From QQUD01 sp039029915 (GTDB lineage: Bacteria > Chloroflexota > Anaerolineae > Promineifilales > Promineifilaceae): DNA of 24,078 nucleotides. Location: contig JBCCFD010000071.1 in NCBI GenBank assembly GCA_039029915.1, positions 1 through 24,078 on the forward strand, given 5' to 3'. The position numbers were made by a program, and so were the translations under genes. Shown here in pieces: positions 1 to 7,496 of the stretch (its first letter is position 1; every line of letters starts with the position of its first letter). A model generated the notes under the pieces. That model was not told where the DNA came from. It saw only the letters and a list, made by a program, of their open reading frames with translations, and ran no database searches.

Positions 1-2
1 AG

Positions 3-158
3 TTTCGCTCAAGTGTTAACATCATTCATAAAGAGCGCGACAAGCTGGCTTATTGGATGGGTGAAAACGAAGCGCACAGGCTTTATCTACTCATCACTGA
101 AATTTTGCACAAGCGAGGGCTAGACGATCTTATTCAACTTCGTAATGAAATGGAATAA
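3..158 (+). CDS. Partial unknown CDS (C-terminal end, 5' end outside window)
   Basis: An open frame enters from the left edge and stops at TAA 156-158, giving the last 51 residues of a protein, ending in IQLRNEME. The tail is rich in charged and leucine residues and looks helical (KERDKLAYWMGENEAHRLY then LLITEILHKRGLDDL). The other two plus frames have stops in this stretch (a TAA at 17-19, a TAG at 121-123), which supports this frame. I do not recognise the family. The 95-bp repeat begins 70 nt after the stop. Confidence 0.55.
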   Translation, partial: FRSSVNIIHKERDKLAYWMGENEAHRLYLLITEILHKRGLDDLIQLRNEME

Positions 159-228
159 TCGTGGCAGACCCCCTCTTTTTACAGTTGGGTAGCGAACTCA
201 ATCTAAATACGACAACCAAACTTCTTGA

Positions 229-323
229 AATGAACTACCCCGCCGCAAGCGGACGGGGTATCAAAGCCCAAAAGGAATTTTCCTCGCCACAAGTGGCGGG
301 GTATTCAACCCCTTCAGGGTAAT
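229..323. repeat. 95-bp dispersed intergenic repeat, copy 1 (two tandem REP-like hairpins)
   Basis: This segment matches 14558-14652 over 95 bp without a gap, with about 11 substitutions by eye. It begins AATGAAC and ends GGGTAAT. It holds two direct units, each a hairpin with a CAAG loop (CCGCAAGCGG near 243-252 and CCACAAGTGG near 286-295), each followed by CGGGGTAT and CAA. A smaller CCC/GGG hairpin closes the element. Tandem C/G hairpins in intergenic DNA are typical of REP sequences moved by Y1 transposases (TnpA_REP, IS200/IS605); that origin is inferred, as no transposase is in the window. Confidence 0.75.
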
Positions 324-350
324 AAAAAAAGCCCCGAGTTTCGGGGCTTT
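321..350 (-). terminator. Rho-independent terminator of the ABC transporter operon
   Basis: Read on the minus strand, the segment is AAAGCCCCGAAACTCGGGGC followed by TTTTTTTATT: a GC-rich stem with a short loop and a T run. It lies about 8 nt after the stop codon of the fused ATPase gene (358-360) and ends the operon. It directly abuts the 95-bp repeat. Confidence 0.85.
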
Positions 351-357
351 ACTTTTA

Positions 358-2469
358 CTAATCTGCAGCGACAGGTTCTGGTGCTTGAACAACCGGATCC
401 ATCGCCCTTAATTCCTCAAGAGGAACATGACAGAAAATGCGGTGACCATCTCCTACATCCCGCCACGGCGGTACTTCTTGCTCACAGATTGCACCATTAT
501 TTGGCAGTAAGCTACGACGCGGGCAGCGAGTGTGGAAGCGGCATCCGCTCGGTGGGTTCAGCGGACTAGGTACAGACCCCTCAAGACGAATCTTAGTCTG
601 CTCCACAGCTGGGTCAGGAATCGGTACGGCCGAAAGTAATGCCTCCGTATATGGATGATAAGGTGGCTTATAAATCTCATCAGCCGGGCCAATCTCTACA
701 ATCTGACCGAGATACATCACGGCAATAAAGTCAGAGAAGAAGCGCACAACGCTCAAATCATGAGCGATAAAGATCATCGTAGTGCCAAACTCTTTCTGGA
801 TCTCAAGCAGTAGGTTAATGACCGCCGCCTGAACAGAAACGTCGAGCGCTGAAACAGGTTCGTCGCATAGGACTAAGTCAGGTCGCCCAGCCAAAGCTCG
901 AGCAATACCCACGCGCTGCTTTTCGCCACCGCTTAACTGTCGAGGTAAACGATCGTAGTAAAACTCATCTAGTTTCACAGCCCGTAAAAGACGAATCACT
1001 TCATTTCGTATTTCTGATTGAGGCACTGTTTTAAAACGACGTAACGGCCGTTCAATTTGCTTCCCAACAGAATAACTAGGGTTCATTGTCGAGTCAGGAT
1101 TTTGAAACACCATCTGGAGTTCACGAATGGTAGTCAAATCACGTCGGCTGACTCGATTACCTATGTCAGTGTCGTTAAATACTGCATCACCACCCGTTTT
1201 TTCCTCAAGGCCAATGATTGTCTTAATCAGCGTCGATTTACCACAGCCTGATTCACCAACAACACCCAATGTTTTCCCTTTGAACACATCAAACGAAACA
1301 TCATCGACAGCTTTCACAAATTCCCGTTCCCCAAATCCTAAGAATGTGTTTCCATGAGGGTAGTAGGTTTGTAGATTGTTAATACTTAAGAGCGTATCTG
1401 CCATTTCGTCAGATTCTGTTTGCTCTTCAAAAATCGGGATCAGGCCCGGTGGAGGTGTCCAATCTTCCGCAACAATATCTTCAGAGAAAATACAGCGGGT
1501 TACATGGCCTTCACTTAAATCTCGAAGTTGAGGTCGGGTTTCATTACACGCATCGCGGACATAGTCACAGCGAGGAGCAAATAAACAGCCCGGTGGTAAG
1601 TCTTTGGGATCGGGCACGCGGCCTCGAATCGGGTAAAGCACACTTTCCGCTTTCCCACGTCCCAACTTTGGCAAACAGCGAATGAGACCTTGTGTATATG
1701 GATGGCGAGGGTTTTTAAAGATTTCATGCACATCTGCCATTTCAATCAATTCACCAGCGTACATCACACCCACGCGATCGCTCACGCGAGCAATGATGCC
1801 CATATTGTGGCTAATCAATAAAATAGCTGTATCAAACTCTTTGCGAAGCACATTGACTAGGTCAAGAACAGCCGCCTCAACCGTTACATCCAATGCTGTT
1901 GTTGGCTCGTCCATCAGGAGCAACGCTGGATTATTTAACATCGCCATGCCAACAACGACGCGCTGCTGTTGACCGCCTGAAATTTGATGGGGATATCGCT
2001 CCATAACTCGAGCAGGATCGGGCATGTTTACTTGCCCAAGCATTTCAACACAGCGATCAAACGCCTCTTTGTCGGAAATACCTTTATGAACCGTTAATAC
2101 CTCCATCATCTGCTCCCCAATACGGAGCACAGGGTTTAGTGAGGTCATTGGGTCTTGAAAAACCATCGCAATGCGATCGCCGCGCAGGCGACGCAGCTCT
2201 TCAGATGTTCGTCCGACTAGCGATGAGCCTTGGAAAGTGATATCCCCGTGAGCAATCTTCCCGTTTCTCCCAAGATAATTGACTAATCCGTAGGCTAGCG
2301 TGCTTTTACCACAGCCAGATTCGCCAACAATCCCTACCGTTTCACCACGATAGATGTTAAAGGTGACATCTTTAACGGCGTTTACATCTCCTGTTCTTGT
2401 TTCGTAGGCAATCCCGAGGTTCTGAACACTAACGACGGGCTCCCCCCTTCCATTATTTTCTGTTCCCAT
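358..2469 (-). CDS. Fused peptide/nickel-type ABC transporter ATPase (DppD-DppF fusion)
   Basis: This 703-residue protein carries two complete oligopeptide-type ABC ATPase domains that energise the DppB/DppC-like permeases upstream. First domain: Walker A GESGCGKS at 49-56, Q-loop near 105, signature SGGQQQR near 164-170, Walker B LLLMDEPT near 183-190, switch His 221. Second domain: Walker A 405-412, LSGGEKQR 512-519, DEP near 537-539, His 570. Each half ends with the four-Cys oligopeptide C-terminal region (Cys 295, 301, 308, 326 and 643, 649, 662, 680). The frame can be extended 20 residues to a TTG at 2529, but ATG 2467-2469 has an AGAAGGG site at good spacing and is preferred. The gene follows dppC by 75 nt and ends at a terminator. 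Fused ATPases of this type (E. coli GsiA is one) are established; substrate is unknown. Confidence 0.93.
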   Translation of the reverse strand: MGTENNGRGEPVVSVQNLGIAYETRTGDVNAVKDVTFNIYRGETVGIVGESGCGKSTLAYGLVNYLGRNGKIAHGDITFQGSSLVGRTSEELRRLRGDRIAMVFQDPMTSLNPVLRIGEQMMEVLTVHKGISDKEAFDRCVEMLGQVNMPDPARVMERYPHQISGGQQQRVVVGMAMLNNPALLLMDEPTTALDVTVEAAVLDLVNVLRKEFDTAILLISHNMGIIARVSDRVGVMYAGELIEMADVHEIFKNPRHPYTQGLIRCLPKLGRGKAESVLYPIRGRVPDPKDLPPGCLFAPRCDYVRDACNETRPQLRDLSEGHVTRCIFSEDIVAEDWTPPPGLIPIFEEQTESDEMADTLLSINNLQTYYPHGNTFLGFGEREFVKAVDDVSFDVFKGKTLGVVGESGCGKSTLIKTIIGLEEKTGGDAVFNDTDIGNRVSRRDLTTIRELQMVFQNPDSTMNPSYSVGKQIERPLRRFKTVPQSEIRNEVIRLLRAVKLDEFYYDRLPRQLSGGEKQRVGIARALAGRPDLVLCDEPVSALDVSVQAAVINLLLEIQKEFGTTMIFIAHDLSVVRFFSDFIAVMYLGQIVEIGPADEIYKPPYHPYTEALLSAVPIPDPAVEQTKIRLEGSVPSPLNPPSGCRFHTRCPRRSLLPNNGAICEQEVPPWRDVGDGHRIFCHVPLEELRAMDPVVQAPEPVAAD

Positions 2470-2544
2470 TTTTTCCCTTCTTCTCTGCGGAGTTCGTAAA
2501 AAGTGACTGTTCCACAAATTGAGGAACAATCGCTCTTACGCTTT

Positions 2545-3498
2545 TTATCTGTAACGATTTAACTGTTCGTTCATCCCATCGGCGAGCAAATTTAGGCCGA
2601 CAACGATTGATGCAATAGCAAGTGAACCCCACATAGAGTCCCAAGGATGGCCAGCTTGAATAAAGCTTTTGCCAATACTCACCATGCTGCCCCAGTCTGG
2701 AGAAGGGGGTGGCAGTCCTAAACCCAAAAAGCCGAGTGTCCCAATCGAAAAAATGGCGTATCCAATGCGTAGCATAGCGTCAATAATAATTGGTCCGCTA
2801 GCATTCGGTAAAATTTCGACAGCCATTACATACATGGGGTGTTCCCCGCGTGTTTGAGCGGCAGCAACATAATCTCTCGTCTTAATATCAAGGGTTAGAC
2901 CTCGCACAAGACGAGCAATACCCGGCACCCCAGCTATAGTAATTGCCAGAACAATATTCAAAGCGGAAGGACCAAGCGCAGCAATAATTACAAGATAAAG
3001 CAGAATTTGAGGGAAAGCCATGAGGGCATCAAGTGCCCTCATGATAATTTCGTCGGTTAAACCACCATAATAACCGGAGACGACCCCCAGCGTCCCACCG
3101 ATTACTAAAGCAATAAAAATTGAGGCCGGCGCAAGCGTGAGCACTGGGCGGGCTCCATACGCCAAGCGTGCCCAAAGATCACGGCCGTTTCTGTCTGTGC
3201 CAAGCCAATGTTCAGAAGACGGGCCTTTCAAGTTTTCACCTCGGAAGGTCTCAAAAGGTGAATACCTTGCAATCCAGGGCGTTGCTTCCCAATCTTCACT
3301 AAATAAACATTGCACAGGACTAATAATGCAGTTGTCTGCAAAAAGAGCAACAAAGAGCCAGAAGCCCACTAAAAACAAGCCTATAATGGCAATATTTGAG
3401 TTTGTTAAAATTTCAAGACGTTCTTTTAACTTTTCCCAGCGACTGGGTGGACGATACACCTGTTCGCTTTCATTTGGAGTTGGTAGTGTGACAGCCAT
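2545..3498 (-). CDS. Peptide-type ABC transporter permease (DppC-like)
   Basis: This 317-residue inner-membrane permease pairs with the DppB-like protein encoded just upstream. The cytoplasmic N-terminus (about 1-33) precedes a first membrane span (about 36-54); the typical HWLGTDRNGRDLWARL motif follows near 97-112, then further hydrophobic spans. The EAA coupling loop, which contacts the ATPase, is visible as YVAAAQTRGEHPMYVMAVEI. The loop after the first span (DNCIISPVQCLFSEDWE) is somewhat long and holds two cysteines. The start ATG has an AAAGGAG site that overlaps the TAA of dppB, so translation is probably coupled. Length and motifs fit the DppC/OppC family; the transported substrate cannot be read from it. 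Confidence 0.93.
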   Translation of the reverse strand: MAVTLPTPNESEQVYRPPSRWEKLKERLEILTNSNIAIIGLFLVGFWLFVALFADNCIISPVQCLFSEDWEATPWIARYSPFETFRGENLKGPSSEHWLGTDRNGRDLWARLAYGARPVLTLAPASIFIALVIGGTLGVVSGYYGGLTDEIIMRALDALMAFPQILLYLVIIAALGPSALNIVLAITIAGVPGIARLVRGLTLDIKTRDYVAAAQTRGEHPMYVMAVEILPNASGPIIIDAMLRIGYAIFSIGTLGFLGLGLPPPSPDWGSMVSIGKSFIQAGHPWDSMWGSLAIASIVVGLNLLADGMNEQLNRYR

Positions 3499-3510
3499 AG
3501 ATGATCTCCT

Positions 3511-4812
3511 TTATGAATAACGAATCCGAGGATTCAGAAAGGTGTAAATAATGTCGGCAACAAGCTGAGTGCCTACAGCAATCACTACGAGAGTCATTGC
3601 AGCCGCCTCGATGGCAAAAATGTCTTTAAACAGCGCTGCCTCAAGAATGTACCGACCCAGGCCAGGGAATCCAAACAAGGTTTCTACGATGACAATACCG
3701 CCGACCAGCCAGTTCACATGAAGCATAATGATGGTGATTGGGGCCAAAAGCGCATTGCGCAAAGCGTGTTTGAAAACAACCCGTCGCTGTGGCAACCCTT
3801 TCAAAACGGCCGTTCTGATATAGTTCGTGCGCATCACTTCCACCATGCTTGAGCGGGTGATACGTAAAACATACCCCAGTTCAATAAGCGAGAGCGTCAT
3901 AATCGGCAGAACCAGCATTTCCGGATTCTCAAACAGGGCGTTATCACTCGTCATCACGACAGCACCAGGGAACCAGCCCAGCCAAGCAGTAAAGATGAGT
4001 ATGAGGAACACCCCACTGGCAAATTCAGGGGTCGCCGTAGCAACCAGACTAGAGATTGTAAAGATGCGATCAACCGTTTTGCCTTCGTTCAAACCAGCAA
4101 TCAAGCCTAACAGGAGCGCCAATGGCATCATGATAATAAACGCAATGCCACCTAAGATGGCGGTGTTAGCTAAACGACGCGGCAATATTTGCGCAACCGG
4201 CTGACGGTCCTTCAAAGAGAATCCAGGATCACCGCGCAGCAAGCCTCGCGCCAAAGGAATGTATTCACGTGGTGCACCTGCAGATGCATTCCAACCGGCA
4301 GCGGTTAAAACAAGCTCTTCAAGATCGTCACCCCGAACCCACATCGCTGCTCGACTATCAGCGTTCACGCTCCAGAAGATATCAACTCCTTCCTCGTTAG
4401 TGACCCACTGATCATTTGGGCTGACGGCTTCCACTTTAGTGCCATCAGTTTGACGTACAAGACGGGTTATGTTCTCGCCATCCGTTTCCGTTTGGAATAG
4501 CGAGCCATCTTCGGCTACGACCCACCAAGTTAAACGGCCGTCTTCATCTTGCACACGTGTAATTGGACGTCCAATAAGCCGACTGGCCTGCCAATCGCTT
4601 CCAATCAACCAACGTGTGTATCGAGTCATTGCGGTTTGGTCTAACCCATTTTGGGCATTAAATGACGCTTCTTGCTCGGGGGTAATCGTATTGCCAAGCG
4701 TGTTGATTGCAATATTACCGGGGGCTAGCTCAGTAATTGCGAAAACAGCGATTGACACAACAATAAGCGTAACAATGAGGAAAGTAACTCTGCGAATGAG
4801 GAATGTAAGCAT
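3511..4812 (-). CDS. Peptide-type ABC transporter permease (DppB-like) with a large extracytoplasmic insertion
   Basis: This 433-residue permease is DppB-like: an N-terminal span (about 8-28), then ELAPGN, and a C-terminal five-span core (about 216-425) with the coupling loop VLKGLPQRRVVFKHALRNAL (337-356) and the family ending FLNPRIRYS. Usual family members are roughly 300-340 residues. Here about 119 residues (72-190) separate RYTRWLIG from LLRGDPGFSL, which are normally near neighbours. The insert is polar, rich in Trp, Asp and Gly, with short strand-like units such as WWVVAEDGSLFQTE, and should face outside the membrane. The ATG has a strong AAAGGAGGT site. It lies 12 nt before dppC, and 549 nt separate it from the binding-protein gene. 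Confidence 0.92.
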   Translation of the reverse strand: MLTFLIRRVTFLIVTLIVVSIAVFAITELAPGNIAINTLGNTITPEQEASFNAQNGLDQTAMTRYTRWLIGSDWQASRLIGRPITRVQDEDGRLTWWVVAEDGSLFQTETDGENITRLVRQTDGTKVEAVSPNDQWVTNEEGVDIFWSVNADSRAAMWVRGDDLEELVLTAAGWNASAGAPREYIPLARGLLRGDPGFSLKDRQPVAQILPRRLANTAILGGIAFIIMMPLALLLGLIAGLNEGKTVDRIFTISSLVATATPEFASGVFLILIFTAWLGWFPGAVVMTSDNALFENPEMLVLPIMTLSLIELGYVLRITRSSMVEVMRTNYIRTAVLKGLPQRRVVFKHALRNALLAPITIIMLHVNWLVGGIVIVETLFGFPGLGRYILEAALFKDIFAIEAAAMTLVVIAVGTQLVADIIYTFLNPRIRYS

Positions 4813-5361
4813 GCATGACCTCCTTTAATTTGACTCAGCCCAGGGTTGACACCAATAAACGCTCCCGCCAAAAAAAGAGGATTTTTCTGTCAAAAGGCCA
4901 AGCATTTCGCTTTGAAAAAGTGTGAGGCTTACTCTTAGCACATCTTTTTCGTTTACAACTAAATATTTTTTAGTTTACTCTTTCGTCAAACATAATTTGA
5001 TAGATAACGATTGAGCAGAAAGTTGATGAGTCTATAGGTTCCGTTGATTCCAACTGCTATATGTTGAGTTTAAATGGAACGCAACTCATCTTTGCAAAAA
5101 ATATCTTAATAAGATTTACCAATTTAGGGTTGAACGATTTAACCTTATTCGAAGACTGCAAAGGTAAAAACAAACAGCGCAGAAGTTTCTTGTTCTTCCA
5201 AAGTTATTCACACGCTTCACATCTAAATTTTGAGTTGTCTTAGTGAATGACTTTAAGAATCGGGAAATCTCAGATGAGAAAAGGTACAAGCCCAATAATT
5301 GAACCTGTACCTTTCATTATAGCTTTAAACAAATATTTCGCCTAAAGCTATCAATATTAAA
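4813..5361. other. 549-bp intergenic region between binding-protein and permease genes
   Basis: I see no credible gene here; a 60-codon plus frame at 5061-5243 has no ribosome site or recognisable content. The stretch is AT-rich. Next to the binding-protein stop it holds two tandem hairpins (5280-5351). An AT-rich hairpin AACTAAA/TTTAGTT lies at 4957-4975. A minus-strand TTGACA (4889-4894) precedes dppB but has no convincing -10 at normal spacing. The permease ribosome site is at the left end. Confidence 0.6.
5280..5351 (-). terminator. Two tandem hairpins after the binding-protein gene
   Basis: Two inverted repeats lie between the binding-protein stop (5362) and dppB: ATAGCTTTA/TAAAGCTAT (5319-5327 with 5343-5351, 15-nt loop) and AAAGGTACA/TGTACCTTT (5280-5288 with 5306-5314, 17-nt loop), the latter followed on the minus strand by a short T run. 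Such structures between a binding-protein gene and its permeases often act as partial terminators or 3' stabilisers that keep the binding protein in excess; that role is inferred here. Confidence 0.5.
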
Positions 5362-7134
5362 CTAAGATTGGTCAAGCCAGACTTCACGCCACAAGTTATA
5401 GGTTGTCGGATGCGCTTCAGCATCTTGAACAGCTTGTGAGGTGGCAAACCATGAGTTCATGTAGTACGAAATCAGGACCGCACCACGTTCTGCTTGAATT
5501 CGTTGCAGGTCAGCGTATAGGGCACGACGTGCTTCTACATCAAGTGTACCTTGCGCTTCTTTCAAGATTTCAGAGAACTCTTCGTCAACAAAACGTGTTT
5601 CATTCCAAGGAACTGGGTTGCCTTCAGAGTCTGCGATGTAAGCCAATGGCAAGAGCATCACAGCCAATGGGCGGTGAGTCCAAGGGGTAATACCAACGGC
5701 CGTTTCCGACCATAAATCCCAAAATGCTGAGTTAGGCATTGTATCAAGGGTAATATTGATATTTGCAGCAGCCGCATCTTCTTGCACGTTTTCAGCAAAC
5801 GAAACAACATCTGGCCAACCGGTACCCACTGAAACACTAAAGTCTAAGCTTTCCAAGCCAGCTTCTTCCAGCAGTGCCATAGCCCCTTCTGGATCATAAG
5901 GTGGTTCGTCCATTGGAGACCAGGCTGGATGCACTGGAGAAATGTGGGTGTCGTAACCAATAATACCTTCACTGAAGAACGCAGTGTCCAAAATCTTTTG
6001 GCGATCTTGGGTTTTCTTCACGGCGTTAACCAAGCGAATGTCGGTCCATGGTTCCATATCTTGACGCATACGCCAAACGCGCGTTTGAGCAGTACCCGTG
6101 CTAGAAATCTTCACATCAGCATTATCACGCAAAGCCAAGAAGCTATCTACGTTGAAGGTTGTACCAATAGCGTCAATTTGACCACCTTGGAGAGCAGCGA
6201 TGTAAGCAGTGCTGTCTTCACCGAGTGAAACCCATTCCAATGCTTCGTAGTAAGTCAATGGCAATCCGTCGTCACCTTTTTGCCAGTAGCCTTCGTCTCC
6301 GCTTGCCCAACGAGCAACAGTACGGATACGTTCACCAACGATATATTCGTCGATAGTGTGTGGGCCTGTGCCTGGTGTGTTGCCAGAGCTAATGTCGCCA
6401 TCAAATGTAGGATGGATAATTTGAGCAGGATAGTGGAAGAGCTGTTCTGGAACAGCCAAGAGAGACGCATCCAGGTTCAAACGAATGGTGTAATCATCAA
6501 CAATTTCGATACCGCTTGTGGTCAAGAAACCTTCCCACAAACCCAAGATTGAAGAACCAACATCTGGGTCTAACCATTGCTCAAAGTTCCAAAGAATATG
6601 TTCGGCTTTGAGTTCATCACCATTGGTGAACATGATGCCTTGGCGTAATTTGAGGTCCCAAACGGTTAGATCATCATTAGCAACCCATTCTTCAAGGAGA
6701 TATGGATGGGTAACGTTATCTTTGTCTGTTTCGGTTAAGTATTCATAAACCATACGGGTTTGATTGGCATCAAAGACCCAAGAGTAGCGTGCAGGGTGAT
6801 CAACGGCGCGGATATCATCACCAACGCGGAGGATACCCCCACGTTTGCTGGAGGTAGCTGGCGCTTCTTCCTCCATTTCCTCTTCCATTTCTTCTTCCAT
6901 TTCTTCGTCAGCGACTTCTTCGGCTTCTTCAGCGGCAGGAACGGCCGTTGGGTCAGCAGCTGGAGAACCACAAGCTGCTGCAATGGTTGCTACACCCGCA
7001 GACATACCCAATAGGGTCGCTGTACGCATGAATTCACGGCGACTAATTCGGCCTTGCCGCAGCATTTCATACGTTTCAGGAATCTGGGGATGGATAGCTT
7101 CCATCTCTTTCTTCGTAACGTTTCTCTCTTTCAT
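5362..7134 (-). CDS. Family 5 extracellular solute-binding lipoprotein (peptide/nickel ABC importer), Tat signal
   Basis: This 590-residue substrate-binding protein (SBP_bac_5 type) delivers ligand to the permeases encoded downstream. The N-terminus holds a twin-arginine motif SRREFMR (31-37), a hydrophobic stretch and a lipobox ending AAAC with the lipidated Cys at 55, so it should be exported folded and anchored to the membrane. An acidic linker of Glu/Met repeats (about 69-90) follows, then the binding fold, including WDLKLRQGIMFTNGDELKAE, a hallmark of the family. A longer frame begins at a TTG (7173), but the ATG at 7132-7134 has AAAGGAG six bases upstream and fits the usual Chloroflexota leader. 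The long pre-RR segment (about 30 residues) is common in that phylum. Substrate (peptide, opine, sugar or metal chelate) is not evident. Confidence 0.94.
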   Translation of the reverse strand: MKERNVTKKEMEAIHPQIPETYEMLRQGRISRREFMRTATLLGMSAGVATIAAACGSPAADPTAVPAAEEAEEVADEEMEEEMEEEMEEEAPATSSKRGGILRVGDDIRAVDHPARYSWVFDANQTRMVYEYLTETDKDNVTHPYLLEEWVANDDLTVWDLKLRQGIMFTNGDELKAEHILWNFEQWLDPDVGSSILGLWEGFLTTSGIEIVDDYTIRLNLDASLLAVPEQLFHYPAQIIHPTFDGDISSGNTPGTGPHTIDEYIVGERIRTVARWASGDEGYWQKGDDGLPLTYYEALEWVSLGEDSTAYIAALQGGQIDAIGTTFNVDSFLALRDNADVKISSTGTAQTRVWRMRQDMEPWTDIRLVNAVKKTQDRQKILDTAFFSEGIIGYDTHISPVHPAWSPMDEPPYDPEGAMALLEEAGLESLDFSVSVGTGWPDVVSFAENVQEDAAAANINITLDTMPNSAFWDLWSETAVGITPWTHRPLAVMLLPLAYIADSEGNPVPWNETRFVDEEFSEILKEAQGTLDVEARRALYADLQRIQAERGAVLISYYMNSWFATSQAVQDAEAHPTTYNLWREVWLDQS

Positions 7135-7496
7135 TCTATTCTCCTTTAAGATTGGATGAAAAAATATGAACAATAACTAGGGTAAAATTAGTTTACAACG
7201 GGTTCCCTACCTGCGCAAAGTCGCAACGTATATCTTAATATAAAGATAGGTGTGCTGTCGGTAAGATTCATCCCTTCTCTCAAATCTACAAAACATGAAA
7301 TACGCAACGACTCATAAATTAAAGACTGTCTGAAATATATGTCTGATATATCAGAAATGGCGCTAAGGAAATAGTTTTCAAGCCGATGGATTTTATAGTT
7401 TTTCGACCAAACTCCCAAGAGGCAAGTCGTACAATAACTACATTATTATTTGTATGGCTGATACATTGATGATGACAGGCTAAAAACGTGATTTTC
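7135..7496. other. 362-bp intergenic region upstream of the importer operon
   Basis: It separates the GHMP-like gene from the binding-protein gene, both on the minus strand, and should hold the importer promoter. The clearest element is a perfect 14-bp palindrome at 7342-7355. Short minus and plus frames here are low in coding character and lack ribosome sites. I cannot place -35/-10 boxes with confidence. Confidence 0.5.
7342..7355. promoter_or_regulatory. Perfect 14-bp palindrome, candidate operator for the importer operon
   Basis: TCTGATATATCAGA is perfectly self-complementary and sits about 208 nt upstream of the binding-protein start. A partial direct copy, TGTCTGAAATATA, lies just beside it (7328-7340). 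A dimeric regulator could bind here; no regulator gene of that type is in the window, so function is inferred. Confidence 0.35.

Noticed and set aside
2470..2529. 20-residue N-terminal extension of the fused ATPase from a TTG
   Set aside because: The ATG at 2469 has a good ribosome site and the extension has no family counterpart.
5061..5243. 60-codon plus-strand frame in the importer operon gap
   Set aside because: No ribosome site, AT-rich composition, no recognisable content.
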